DNA of 62,000 nt from Mesostigma viride (taxonomy: Eukaryota; Streptophyta; Mesostigmatophyceae; Mesostigmatales; Mesostigmataceae): NCBI GenBank assembly GCA_009746045.1, contig RPFO01001997.1:1-62000 (forward strand), written 5' to 3'. The notes beneath the pieces were generated by a model. That model saw only the letters and a program-made list of their open reading frames with translations. It was not told the DNA's origin and searched no databases. Shown here in pieces: positions 43,301-47,058 of the stretch; the stretch's first letter is position 1, and every line of letters begins with the position of its first letter. A program made the translations under genes and the position numbers.

Positions 43301-46266
43301 GATCACGGTGGCTAAGTGTTAGTTCACGTTGCTACGGCCTTACGCAGGACAGCAGGCATGCACGTTGCGCTGTTACCGAAGGGATGCTATCGATGAAAGT
43401 ACTGTTAGCGATCATGGACACGGCTACGTTTGTGTGTTGCTGGCTGTCTCCCCGATTTTCTAAGAGAGCAGGCCACAGTAAAACCAGTGCATACATAACA
43501 TGTAATAAGACTATGTGTCGGCTCCAACACTAACCCGCCAATACACAGTTCATGGTGGGAGTCTACACGGATCATGGTTGATTTTGCCACTTGTATTCAT
43601 GGGTGACTTGACGCAGTTCGTGGATGATCTTGTCATCGTCTATCTGCGTGCCGTGGGGGCCAGGCCATGTTGACGGGCGTCAGTGGCGCGTTGGGAGAGA
43701 TCGAGCGCGATGTGGCGCAGCTGGAGCGGGGCGTGGAGAAGGAGAAGGAGGTGAGCCCTTCTTTCTTTAATGGAGGAGGAGATGAGCCCTTCTCTATTTG
43801 TAGTTAGTGGAAAAGGAGGAGGCGAGCCCTTCGCTCTATAGTGGAGAAGGAGAAGGACTTGAGCTCTTCTCTCTTCAGTGGAGAAGGAGGAGGCGAGCCC
43901 TTCGCTCTTTAGTGGGTGAAGAGGAGATGTGAAAAGAAAAGGGGTTGACCTCTTTTTTCGTATGGAGGAAGGAGAGGTATGCAGGTCTCTCTCTGTTTCT
44001 CCGCCCTGCAATACTTGTTGCATTTGAGGAGCGCAGCGTGGGGAAGGAGGAGGTATGTGTCCTTCCCATTTATTTGCGTCCTGCAATACTCATTATTCAA
44101 GAAGCGCGGCGTTGATAAGGAGAAAGTGGTGAGCAGCTTTTCTCTTTAAATGTTTGCGACAATGCCTGCTTCATTCAAGAACGGGGTATTTATAACAATC
44201 AAAAGATGAGTGTTTCCCCCTTGGTACTTTGCTATTTTTAAGATTGTGGTGTTGTAAGGAGAAGTAAGTGTTATTTGTTCCTAAGTATATACCTCTTTGG
44301 AAGAGCGCCGCGCTGATAAAGACAAAGAACTAGGCATCTTCTCTTTATTTGTTGTTACAGTACCTAGCTAGACAATCACGCCTCTCCGTGATTTGCTATT
44401 TTTAAGATTGTGGCGTTGTAAGGAGAAGTAAGTGTTATTTGTTCCTAAGTAGATACCTCTTTGGAAGAGCGCCGCGCTGATAAAGACAAAGAACTAGGCA
44501 TTCTCTCTTTATTTGTTGTTACAGTACCTAGCTAGACAATCACGCGTCGATGAAGAGGTGAGCAAGTTTCCCTTGTTCCTAACCTATTGTCTTTGTTTTA
44601 TGTGGTGAGCACTGATGGGGAAGCCGAACGGGGTGCTTGCTGTAACTCTTTCTCGTTTTAGTTGTCCTAGTCAAGGAGCTGGGCTATGGACTCGCATGTT
44701 TGGTCTTCTACTTGTTGTGTGCCTTTTTTCTATGTCTTGCTTTTTTATGTCAAGGATGTGCACAGGAGGAGGAGCGGTGGCTTAAATGCTATCAACATGA
44801 TTTCTCCAGTTTCCTTCTCTGTGCTGCCACGCCACACTACACCTCAGCACGCCACAACCTGCTCCGTCCTTACTTTCGCTGCCCTTGTTGGCCTTTCCCG
44901 TTTGAATTTTGGCCATGGGCCCCCCACCCCCGCCCCCACCCCACCTGCATGGCCTGCGTTGCGCTGCCCTGCAGGTGATCTGGAAGATGGAGGAGCGTGC
45001 AATGCTTCACCAGTATGAGCAGATGATGGGCGCGACACAGGTAAGAGGCGTCCTGATTAGGAAAACGCCCCGATTAGGAACCGTCCTGATTAGGAAAACG
45101 TCCCGATCGCGCATCTCGATTAGTGCGTGCAGATGACGGACGGGACGCGGGTAAGGGGTGCCTGGATGTAGATTGGGCACAAGCAGGTAAGATCAAGCGT
45201 ATAGTGATTCACCTAGCAGCGGCACGGTTAGGAATGCCCCGGTCCAGCAATGTCCCAAGTAGGTGCATCTCGATTGAAGCATCCTGATTAGGAAGCATGT
45301 TGTGAATAGCGTCCCGATATACCTGATGGGGAGGCATCATTTGGTGGCTGTTATGGTGTCCGACTAGCGGCCACTGTGGCATGGATGGCGTGCTAATGGT
45401 CTTTGTCATCCTCACCTGCTTGATGCCGCCTTGGCACTGTAAGCCCTCGGGAGGTTGCTGTTGTGGATCCCTGAGCTAGAGTTAGAGTGAGATAAAAGAA
45501 TAGCTTGACCATGCTAGAACATGTCAGGTTAATGATGCTGAGGCCACTTGGGCCTGAAACATATTCATGTGTGGCTAGTGTCAGGCAAGCTTGTGAGAGG
45601 CACGTTTTGATTGTCCAAGTTTGCCACAAACTACACAATCCTGTTTGTTCCTCGTAAAATTCTGTGGACATTCTCACATGGGGCGTCTGAACTCATCCCG
45701 GCACTACTCTGTAAACTGATGGCAAGCTGACAGAATCCGCTTCACTTGCCGTGCCATTTGAGAAAGGCTATGTGGAATGCATGGATGAAGGCAAGCCCTA
45801 ATAGCTACGTCAGTCTCTTTCCTATACAGGCTTACTTATCTGGGTTGGCTGGTGAAAACCTGAGAACAAAACATGCTGGGAGATGGAGGGAGATGGAGGG
45901 TCTAAATGACGTAAGCTCGTCTGCGCTCCTGGATATGCATTGAACATGCCATGATTATCAAGTCACTTATACTATCTGAATTAATTGCGCATGTGTGCTA
46001 TTGCTCACAATCCTTTTCCCAAGGATAGCGGCCAAATGAGATCAGCTTAGTACTCCATGGCGTGCCTCTGCGCATGACGCGCAAGTACTTACTTATGTCG
46101 GCCACCCATAGCAGGTCCACGAATATCTGAGCACATCAGTGCCTTGTCGTGACTTCTGCCTTGGTGGACTGCTTTCCAGGGACTGAAGAAAGCACTGGAC
46201 AAAGAAGACAAAAGCCCCAATGCAGCAAGGGGATGGCTGGCTGCTAATGACAAAGACCCCCAATAG
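464..46266 (+). CDS. CPLANE1: CPLANE1/JBTS17-like giant ciliary protein with C-terminal EF-hands, 33-exon gene (5' end incomplete)
   Basis: I see 33 exons whose phases all agree, giving about 4,347 codons and a TAG stop. Order of parts (residues counted from base 464): WD-like propeller about 1-480; alpha-helical solenoid about 480-1,900; low-complexity region about 1,970-3,770; EF-hands about 3,775-3,955; charged helical and disordered tail to the end. Family knowledge: vertebrate CPLANE1 works with INTU, FUZ and WDPCP to recruit peripheral IFT-A proteins at the basal body, and its loss causes Joubert syndrome 17. The match is from memory and rests on at least seven blocks in the same order (exons 2, 5, 8, 9, 10, 11, 16). 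The vertebrate protein is about 3,200 residues; the extra length here is the disordered part and the EF-hands. The true start is probably upstream, because the first exon already begins inside the propeller. A split into two genes within exons 21-23 is not excluded, but the splice phases argue against it. Confidence 0.8.
1357..1735 (+). other. Intron 1, left part
   Basis: Begins with GTAAGT. AT-richer sequence without repeats or coding signal that I can see, up to the LINE target duplication. Confidence 0.6.
1748..3708 (+). mobile_element. Complete ORF1-only LINE (HAL1-like) in intron 1
   Basis: Flanked by a perfect 12-bp target-site duplication (AACTGTGCCCCC at 1736-1747 and 3709-3720). It contains about 180 bp of 5' UTR, one intact ORF1 (1931-3292), about 415 bp of 3' UTR, a terminal hairpin (GTGCTCC pairing with GGGAGCAC, about 3663-3690) and a (TTAA)n tail. 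There is no ORF2. A second copy at 57353-58551 has the same ORF1-to-3'UTR join, so the lack of ORF2 is a family trait, not a local deletion. Inserted sense to the host gene. Confidence 0.85.
1931..3292 (+). CDS. LINE ORF1 protein (L1-type, coiled coil plus RRM-like)
   Basis: 453 codons, intact. Basic, Pro-rich N-terminus; a folded segment around residues 60-130; a coiled coil around 160-270 with leucine heptads; then an RRM-like part ([16 protein letters not shown]) and a C-terminal part with the short motifs [18 protein letters not shown] and [19 protein letters not shown]. This layout is that of L1 ORF1p RNA-binding chaperones (Transposase_22 type). It probably binds element RNA; reverse transcriptase must come from another element. 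The intact frame suggests a young insertion. Confidence 0.8.
   Translation: MTTTKAKRGLEKELAQLPSAQPNPLALAIVQPTGLPAKPSPSASPEPKKPCHDRHKWSQYLPGDGMFSLVEWQKLSPQECVEVLEFLVQERKLFVTLKGGAAIDYRDTSWLYTFDEPSQRLFILTSHYQRCVGDITRAINASLAQPAAPSAPSLCKDDIRAVLEEHVTWPLAEKLTSLNTTLNTVEARVSNVETKVVHKLQPQFTALHTAAQASEKHAALVSRLNQVEGKCGVLLKKLEAITAHTEALATQVPKIAEQTATIASQPPRQDAGDLPPLSYADLLRSATASTTDAIATKLQELEDHRQAQQREVTDRARRECRVVLRRFPQKPGETSTSLADELKNQLLTLMGLVGEVELRGCHRLPHSRDKAAPPPVLLTFPSPEDKQRFLSRRKRLHDLTWTLDDDLTPAQQQQRRDLWPEYLRHKQDPQKPKVYWRGGDLMINHKMWTPPAG
3721..4585 (+). other. Intron 1, middle part
   Basis: No gene signal. Near-repeats of a GTGCTATT-rich phrase around 4060-4260 are the only structure I see. Confidence 0.5.
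4586..5751 (+). repeat. 90-bp tandem repeat, about 13 copies
   Basis: Near-identical units containing CCACTAATCCAATTCCTTCT and a GATAGACCATGTTTG phrase. The unit is 90 bp (30 codons), so frames stay open on the minus strand and give false proteins of up to 298 residues. It lies in intron 1. Confidence 0.95.
5945..6273 (+). CDS. CPLANE1: CPLANE1-like exon 2: WD-like blade
   Basis: The acceptor GATAG at 5940-5944 restores frame with exon 1 and gives [19 protein letters not shown] across the junction. This resembles vertebrate CPLANE1 RSYWVGDISWTHDS at the same place in the protein (recalled). The strand [19 protein letters not shown] follows, like the vertebrate LFLTCMLKRGSLVLL strand. Donor GTGTGT at 6274, phase 1. 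Confidence 0.85.
7029..7115 (+). CDS. CPLANE1: CPLANE1-like exon 3
   Basis: Short exon between acceptor AACAG and donor GTGAGTAG; it reads [20 protein letters not shown] and has phase 1 at both ends, so it joins exons 2 and 4. A coding-looking stretch just downstream (7122-7175) is in a different frame, so the donor or the exon structure here may be wrong. Confidence 0.6.
7262..7766 (+). repeat. 45-bp tandem repeat, about 11 copies
   Basis: Units contain GTGCAACACATAATCATGAC and TCATGTGTCTTATAGCGAAC. 45 bp is a multiple of three, so both strands look open; not coding. It lies in intron 3. Confidence 0.95.
7950..8072 (+). CDS. CPLANE1: CPLANE1-like exon 4
   Basis: Acceptor GTCAG; reads [20 protein letters not shown] followed by [21 protein letters not shown], a beta-strand-rich stretch fitting the end of the propeller. 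Donor GTAAGT at 8073, phase 1. The last ~30 bases of this exon recur three times in the following intron. Confidence 0.75.
8073..8405 (+). repeat. CPLANE1: Copies of exon 4 end and donor inside intron 4
   Basis: The exon end GCCATCACGCGCACCACGGC plus GCTGGAAAGTAAG recurs in diverged form near 8110-8175, 8268-8297 and 8373-8404, each with its own GT. Confidence 0.85.
9106..9239 (+). CDS. CPLANE1: CPLANE1-like exon 5: first solenoid helices
   Basis: Acceptor TCCAG after a C-rich tract, donor GTGAGTTGG at 9240, leaving phase 0. [16 protein letters not shown] resembles the vertebrate helix GHRLILLWRILYKKTLWY (recalled), which marks the start of the helical part of CPLANE1. Confidence 0.8.
9283..9487 (+). 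repeat. 24-bp tandem repeat, about 9 copies
   Basis: Units alternate CTAGGGCTAGCACTC and CTAGGGACAGCACTC forms in intron 5. Confidence 0.85.
9944..10115 (+). CDS. CPLANE1: CPLANE1-like exon 6
   Basis: Starts after CCCCAG and reads [20 protein letters not shown], then helical [20 protein letters not shown] and [14 protein letters not shown]. Donor GTACGT at 10116, phase 1. GC-rich and strongly helix-forming, in line with a solenoid repeat. Confidence 0.8.
10447..11477 (+). CDS. CPLANE1: CPLANE1-like exon 7 (large)
   Basis: 343 codons after acceptor TGCCAG. Helical start [20 protein letters not shown]; a hydrophobic helix [20 protein letters not shown] near the first third; a long Gly/Ser/Pro-rich loop; and a helical end [19 protein letters not shown] with EAEEMARAQ. 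The loop is an insertion relative to the vertebrate protein. Donor GTACTT at 11478, phase 0. Confidence 0.85.
12164..12403 (+). CDS. CPLANE1: CPLANE1-like exon 8: TPR-like helix pair
   Basis: 80 codons, phase 0 at both ends. The end [16 protein letters not shown] matches the vertebrate CPLANE1 TPR-like helix CFLLGSYRKSVQLWKK (recalled) in spacing and in the Leu-Gly-Asp/Ser turn. This is one of the clearest family anchors. Donor GTATGC at 12404. Confidence 0.85.
12521..13034 (+). repeat. (CCAA)n array with (CCGA)n core
   Basis: About 330 bp of CCAA units, then about 120 bp of CCGA units, then CCAA again, with single-base variants at the joins. It lies in intron 8. Gives PTNQ-type and VGWL-type false frames. 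Confidence 0.97.
13183..13284 (+). repeat. 14-bp tandem repeat, about 7 copies
   Basis: GGAATTATAGTGCC/T units. Confidence 0.9.
13556..14098 (+). repeat. 41-bp satellite with 123-bp higher-order period
   Basis: About 13 units with GCATGCCGCTGGTTGGTTCT. Three unit types (CTGGTAGTGG, TATGGTGGTGG and CTGCTGGTGG forms) recur in order, giving a 123-bp higher-order repeat. The last unit runs into the CCCCAG acceptor of exon 9. Confidence 0.9.
14106..14628 (+). CDS. CPLANE1: CPLANE1-like exon 9: second TPR-like helix
   Basis: [20 protein letters not shown] follows exon 8 in the protein as the vertebrate YYLSLLYCHLYNYNLNDAQ helix follows its partner (recalled). The rest is a Ser/Gly/Pro-rich loop. 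The acceptor CCCCAG is the end of the last copy of the 41-bp satellite in the intron. Donor GTGAGG at 14629, phase 1. Confidence 0.85.
14629..14820 (+). repeat. CPLANE1: Donor-derived tandem copies in intron 9
   Basis: The exon 9 end GCTGAGATCG and its donor GTGAGGGCTATAGC recur about six times as GCTGAGGTCGGTGAGGGC-type units. Confidence 0.9.
14920..15064 (+). repeat. (CCCA)n array
   Basis: About 36 uninterrupted units in intron 9. Confidence 0.97.
15202..15899 (+). CDS. CPLANE1: CPLANE1-like exon 10: conserved solenoid core
   Basis: Best family anchor. [13 protein letters not shown] resembles vertebrate MARFMAAYFTNQQ, and [20 protein letters not shown] resembles vertebrate GGLVPEAVWLAYKLGDWKTS (recalled), with a similar gap apart from a Gly/Ser loop. 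Ends YIEQ at donor GTGGGC (15900), phase 0. Confidence 0.9.
15900..16545 (+). other. Intron 10, left part
   Basis: No gene or array seen; AT/GC-mixed sequence between exon 10 and the tetranucleotide array. Confidence 0.5.
16550..17077 (+). repeat. CCCG to CCAC to CATC tetranucleotide array
   Basis: Starts as CCCG units, passes through mixed CCCA/CCCG and becomes about 410 bp of CATC with two CATCGATC variants. It ends 40 bp before exon 11. Confidence 0.97.
17118..17246 (+). CDS. CPLANE1: CPLANE1-like exon 11
   Basis: 43 codons, phase 0 at both ends: [18 protein letters not shown] then [13 protein letters not shown]. This parallels vertebrate EEEDANLLFGSVQEVLKAS and MADADILSETLQ (recalled). 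The exon starts 40 bases after a 500-bp tetranucleotide array ends. Confidence 0.9.
17247..17955 (+). other. Intron 11, left part
   Basis: Non-repetitive, AT-richer, no convincing exon. Confidence 0.5.
17957..19885 (+). repeat. 46-bp satellite (about 40 copies) with 60-bp variants
   Basis: Core GATGTGATAGGTTTGCGTGG plus AAAATCTTGGCTACC. Joiners are TATTACTAGTA or TATGCCTAGTA; 60-bp forms with an extra CTTTGTACTATG lie at both ends and twice inside. Very low divergence suggests recent amplification or gene conversion. Confidence 0.97.
19994..20108 (+). repeat. 21-bp tandem repeat, about 5-6 copies
   Basis: GCAAAACCACGCTTGATGGT-type units in intron 11. Confidence 0.85.
20238..20489 (+). CDS. 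CPLANE1: CPLANE1-like exon 12
   Basis: 84 codons, phase 0 both ends, acceptor CCGACAG. Helical [20 protein letters not shown] and [20 protein letters not shown] flank a Gly/Ser loop. It follows a 1.9-kb satellite in the intron. Donor GTAGGT at 20490. Confidence 0.8.
21026..21193 (+). CDS. CPLANE1: CPLANE1-like exon 13
   Basis: Acceptor TTCCCAG after a long C/T-rich tract; [19 protein letters not shown] then a Ser/Gly loop, ending DVRQV at donor GTGAGT (21194), phase 0. A GTGGTG three bases earlier is an alternative donor that also keeps the frame. Confidence 0.75.
21666..21924 (+). repeat. (CT)n, (TA)n, (CTCG)n then (GGGT)n array
   Basis: A short compound microsatellite followed by about 46 GGGT units in intron 13. 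The sense RNA would be G-quadruplex-prone. Confidence 0.95.
22005..22092 (+). CDS. CPLANE1: CPLANE1-like exon 14
   Basis: Short exon with acceptor [25 protein letters not shown], an amphipathic helix reminiscent of vertebrate FPVAQWYILQLRWARKV (recalled, weaker match). Donor GTACGT at 22093, phase 1. Confidence 0.75.
22300..22465 (+). repeat. 40-bp tandem repeat, about 4 copies
   Basis: Units contain CCTTAACCGCCCCTTAACTA and GTTTATCTCCTA. Confidence 0.85.
22564..23008 (+). CDS. CPLANE1: CPLANE1-like exon 15: Pro/Ser-rich loop and helix
   Basis: Mostly disordered, with the near-repeat RRLSTGSD and RRISTGSD, which look like basophilic kinase sites (RRxS; inference). It ends in the helix [18 protein letters not shown]. 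Donor GTGAGC at 23009, phase 2. Confidence 0.75.
23009..23881 (+). other. Intron 15
   Basis: Holds a CAGGAG run near 23140 and several diverged CTACACCAC/GTTCTATGCCA phrases (23390-23620). No exon seen. Confidence 0.5.
23882..24154 (+). CDS. CPLANE1: CPLANE1-like exon 16: conserved solenoid block
   Basis: The acceptor ATCACAG is chosen because it restores the exon 15 phase; a nearer CACAG would not. [11 protein letters not shown] and [14 protein letters not shown] mirror vertebrate ILSLIGELPPV and VPLRDKYHSLHQRLRHCVV (recalled) with a similar spacing. Donor GTGGGT at 24155, phase 2. Confidence 0.85.
24155..24265 (+). repeat. CPLANE1: Donor-derived copies in intron 16
   Basis: The exon end TTTGGGTGCCTGCGAAG with GTGGGT recurs at about 24190-24211 and 24238-24258 as GGGTGCCTGCAAAGGTGGGT and GGGCCTGCAGAGGTGGGG. 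Confidence 0.9.
24521..24852 (+). CDS. CPLANE1: CPLANE1-like exon 17
   Basis: Ser/Pro-rich start, then the helix [15 protein letters not shown] and the strand-like [13 protein letters not shown]. Acceptor CACCAG, donor GTGTGC at 24853, phase 1. The following intron holds a 0.9-kb G-rich satellite. Confidence 0.75.
25170..26040 (+). repeat. G-rich satellite, about 40 bp unit, 20 or more copies
   Basis: GGTTGTCATGGGGGGCTTGT and CGTGACGGGGTTGTTG units with variable G-run length, in intron 17. Confidence 0.95.
26584..26940 (+). CDS. CPLANE1: CPLANE1-like exon 18
   Basis: Starts in a G-run after CTGCAG and reads [20 protein letters not shown], then a basic [20 protein letters not shown] segment and a Gly/Pro tail. 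This may correspond to the vertebrate block between the solenoid and the disordered C-terminal half. Donor GTGAGT at 26941, phase 1. Confidence 0.75.
27050..27295 (+). repeat. Imperfect tandem duplication in intron 18
   Basis: TAGTACCATCGGTAATAGAA and ACAGAATGGTATGGAATAGG phrases repeat two to three times. Confidence 0.8.
27445..27689 (+). CDS. CPLANE1: CPLANE1-like exon 19: acidic low-complexity segment
   Basis: Acceptor GGCCAG. Acidic and Ser-rich: [20 protein letters not shown]. Ends GMTPEDMME at donor GTGGGT (27690), phase 0. A 30-base exact copy of the exon-end/donor sequence recurs at 28050-28079. Confidence 0.75.
27690..28085 (+). repeat. CPLANE1: Donor-derived tandem copies in intron 19
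   Basis: About ten GGAGGTGGGTGGCGTGCTTT-type units descend from the exon 19 donor junction. One copy at 28050-28079 is identical over 30 bases, including 19 exon bases. Confidence 0.9.
28086..28809 (+). other. Intron 19, right part
   Basis: Contains a GTGTGCTGCAGAGGGA-type short repeat (28310-28500) and a GGCCTGGCCCACC duplication near 28710-28770. No exon seen. Confidence 0.6.
28810..29084 (+). CDS. CPLANE1: CPLANE1-like exon 20
   Basis: Acceptor CCCTCAG. Acidic [16 protein letters not shown], then the helical [20 protein letters not shown]. Donor GTAATT at 29085, phase 2, matching the next exon. Confidence 0.75.
29844..31277 (+). CDS. CPLANE1: CPLANE1-like exon 21: long disordered segment with Asp-rich tract
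   Basis: 478 codons uninterrupted after acceptor CACGCAG. Composition is Ser/Gly/Pro/Gln-rich, with a dense Asp tract (about 30240-30320), a GQGQGQ run (about 30560-30610) and His/Gly/Ser stretches (about 30950-31100). No folded domain is visible. Donor GTGAGG at 31278, phase 2. The clean frame over 1.4 kb with codon-biased third positions supports coding. Confidence 0.75.
31356..31452 (+). repeat. 38-bp tandem repeat, 2-3 copies
   Basis: GGGGAGTCCGATTCGTTCTA and GGGAGTCGGATTTGTTCT alternate in intron 21. Confidence 0.85.
32106..33519 (+). CDS. CPLANE1: CPLANE1-like exon 22: His/Gln tract and short hydrophobic motifs
   Basis: Acceptor CAACAG. A His/Gln/Glu-rich tract (about 32215-32330) comes first. 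Three short hydrophobic motifs then stand in disordered Gly/Ser sequence: [21 protein letters not shown] and [12 protein letters not shown]. It ends QPIRLL at donor GTACGG (33520), phase 0. An in-frame ATG at 32164 could in principle start a shorter product. Confidence 0.75.
33650..33935 (+). repeat. GGGGTAGA-type purine-rich array
   Basis: Short units GGGGTAGAG(G/T) over 280 bp in intron 22. Confidence 0.95.
34047..35767 (+). CDS. CPLANE1: CPLANE1-like exon 23: disordered region, ends in first EF-hand helix
   Basis: 573 codons after CTGCAG. It contains [25 protein letters not shown] and [11 protein letters not shown] among Gly/Ser/Pro-rich sequence with an acidic [13 protein letters not shown] stretch. 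The last 25 residues switch to a folded helix, [20 protein letters not shown] then DVFR. Donor GTGCGT at 35768, phase 2, so the split codon is completed by the EF-hand exon. Confidence 0.8.
35838..36092 (+). repeat. 23-bp tandem repeat, about 11 copies
   Basis: GGGGGGTAGTCAACGTTTAG units in intron 23, followed at 36093 by a copy of the exon 23 end and donor (GACGTCTTCCGGTGCGTG). Confidence 0.9.
36110..37295 (+). other. Intron 23, right part
   Basis: A 36-bp duplication containing GAGCCACCATCGAGGGTTGA at 36648-36720, then C/T-rich sequence before the EF-hand exon. No other exon seen. Confidence 0.6.
37296..37401 (+). CDS. CPLANE1: CPLANE1-like exon 24: EF-hand 1 loop
   Basis: Joined to exon 23 it reads [20 protein letters not shown], a textbook EF-hand with Asp at loop positions 1, 3 and (via Ser) 5, Gly at 6 and Glu at 12. 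The exit helix is [20 protein letters not shown]. Calcium binding is expected from the family. Acceptor GGCAG, donor GTGGGA at 37402, phase 0. Confidence 0.85.
38070..38311 (+). CDS. CPLANE1: CPLANE1-like exon 25: EF-hands 2 and 3
   Basis: Acceptor after a long C-run ending [25 protein letters not shown] is a degenerate EF-hand (Gln at position 12, so binding is doubtful). [20 protein letters not shown] is canonical. Ends GIMI plus two bases at donor GTGGGT (38312), phase 2. Confidence 0.85.
38668..38751 (+). CDS. CPLANE1: CPLANE1-like exon 26: EF-hand 4, first half
   Basis: The acceptor GCTGCCAG at 38660-38667 is the one that keeps frame: [20 protein letters not shown]. It ends inside the loop at DVDGDG. 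Donor GTGAGA at 38752, phase 2. Later AGs here would break the frame. Confidence 0.85.
38752..39756 (+). other. Intron 26
   Basis: Starts with a degraded copy of the exon end (GACGGGGACGGCAGGGAG). Otherwise unremarkable AT-rich sequence. Confidence 0.6.
39757..39832 (+). CDS. CPLANE1: CPLANE1-like exon 27: EF-hand 4, second half
   Basis: Completes the loop with exon 26: [18 protein letters not shown], with canonical ligands and Glu at position 12. The helix [13 protein letters not shown] follows. Acceptor TTGCAG, donor GTGGGT at 39833, phase 0. Confidence 0.85.
40080..40286 (+). repeat. 54-bp tandem repeat, about 4 copies
   Basis: Units contain GGCGTGCCTAACTTGCCTTG and TCCTCCATCCCGCCACCCCA, in intron 27. 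Confidence 0.9.
40297..40377 (+). CDS. CPLANE1: CPLANE1-like exon 28: charged helix
   Basis: 27 codons, phase 0 at both ends: [20 protein letters not shown] then SYIDPDR. A charged amphipathic helix leading away from the EF-hand module. The acceptor CGCCAG follows four copies of a 54-bp repeat. Confidence 0.75.
40825..41576 (+). CDS. CPLANE1: CPLANE1-like exon 29: disordered C-terminal region
   Basis: 251 codons after CCGCAG. Ser/Pro-rich start [20 protein letters not shown], a basic [12 protein letters not shown] patch, Gly/Ala/Asn-rich sequence and one more hydrophobic motif, [12 protein letters not shown]. Donor GTACGT at 41577, phase 2. Confidence 0.75.
41577..42963 (+). other. Intron 29
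   Basis: Donor-derived copies near 41685-41720 and 41910-41930 (GACCCGCACGTTGGTAGATC and GACCCATACGTGAGTCCATC against the junction GATCCGTACGTTAGTAGATC). The rest is AT-rich without an exon. Confidence 0.65.
42964..43063 (+). CDS. CPLANE1: CPLANE1-like exon 30: coiled coil
   Basis: Acceptor [26 protein letters not shown] then [14 protein letters not shown], a predicted helix or coiled coil. Donor GTGCGC at 43064, phase 0; the exon end plus donor recurs about 60 bases downstream. Confidence 0.75.
43218..43335 (+). repeat. About 21-bp tandem repeat
   Basis: GATCACGGTGGCTAAGTGTT-type units, 5 copies, diverged, in intron 30. Confidence 0.8.
43664..43750 (+). CDS. CPLANE1: CPLANE1-like exon 31: coiled coil
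   Basis: Acceptor [25 protein letters not shown] then ERGVEKEKE, a heptad-like charged helix. Phase 0 at both ends. The end and donor are copied many times in the next 400 bases. Confidence 0.75.
43751..44570 (+). repeat. CPLANE1: Donor-derived copies and a ~165-bp duplication in intron 31
   Basis: The exon end GTGGAGAAGGAGAAGGAG plus GTGAGCCCTTCT recurs in diverged form at least five times to about 44135 (for example GCGGCGTTGATAAGGAGAAA then GTGGTGAGC). Two blocks, 44231-44375 and 44396-44556, are a near-identical direct duplication. Confidence 0.9.
44975..45040 (+). CDS. CPLANE1: CPLANE1-like exon 32
   Basis: 22 codons after [26 protein letters not shown] then TQ. Continues the charged helix. 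Donor GTAAGA at 45041, phase 0. Confidence 0.7.
45041..46179 (+). other. Intron 32
   Basis: Begins with CGTCCTGATTAGGAAAACG repeats and a copy of the exon 32 end with donor (GCAGATGACGGACGGGACGC then GGGTAAGG, about 45127-45155). No further exon before 46180. Confidence 0.55.
46180..46266 (+). CDS. CPLANE1: CPLANE1-like exon 33, probable last exon with stop
   Basis: Acceptor CTTTCCAG, phase 0: [20 protein letters not shown] then AANDKDPQ and TAG. Composition continues the charged helix of exons 30-32. It is the only phase-compatible exon-like stretch I see before transposon sequence starts near 46.6 kb. The short length makes this a moderate call. Confidence 0.5.
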   Translation, partial: GLKKALDKEDKSPNAARGWLAANDKDPQ

Positions 46267-46641
46267 CTTATTGGACTATCCTTATTTATTGCATTCTCCC
46301 TTCTTTATAGTACCAATGATAGATGAATGAAGTCATTTATGCTGCAACCTCATGGCAAACATGGGCAAACATGGGCACTCAGCACCATGAAATTGTGGTG
46401 GTTGATTTAAATAGTGGTGGTTGAGCAAGTGCGCCCGCCAGTTTTTGCCTAGCCTGAACTACAGGCAGCCTCTGTTGGGGGCTCGTGTTGCATGAAATTT
46501 TTTACAGAGCTAGCACCTCACATTGCACTGGCCACTGGGATCTGCATGTACAGTAGCGATCGCGGGACTTGAATGGGTGACCAACCGCCTCAGTTCACGG
46601 CCGTCAGGGCTTTAAAATCTTGTCAATGAGACAAAACAGCG

Positions 46642-46830
46642 AATTGTTATTAATTAATTAATCACGTGCTCCTGTTGCGAGTCAAGGAGCACCAGAGTGC
46701 CCAGCGGTGCCTGAGTGTGCACAGCGGGCAGGGGGCAGAACCCCCCCCCTTTCCTCATGCCACAGGGTGCACGATCGGACCCGTCGAAACGATCCGGCAT
46801 CCCCTGTGAATGCAATAAAGCTTCGACGTA
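46642..46830 (-). mobile_element. Diverged LINE 3' end, minus strand
   Basis: Read on the minus strand, this matches the 3' UTR of the 1748-3708 LINE: GTGGCATGAGG..., GCTGTGCACACTCAGG, a GTGCTCC/GGAGCAC hairpin and a (TTAA)n tail at 46648-46663. The left (5') limit is unclear. Confidence 0.65.
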
Positions 46831-47058
46831 GCAAAAGCTTAGCGGGTGCAGTAGGGCTGCCCCATGGTCAGTGGCCACAGATACCGGCTTGGAATTCATT
46901 CAGAGGCGCCAGTTTCGCCGGGAAAATGAAGGCCTCTCCCGGAGCCTGAGGGGTTTTAGGGGCATACCCAGGGTTCACCCACACCCCAGAAATTGTTGTA
47001 TGATTGCGATCGGGATTCATAACCAAGCTATTGATCATCCTGGCCACTGAGATTCTTT

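Noticed and set aside
46540-46625. 5S rRNA-like phrase GAATGGGTGACC
   Set aside because: Only one short box resembles 5S; the rest does not align and no secondary structure is evident.
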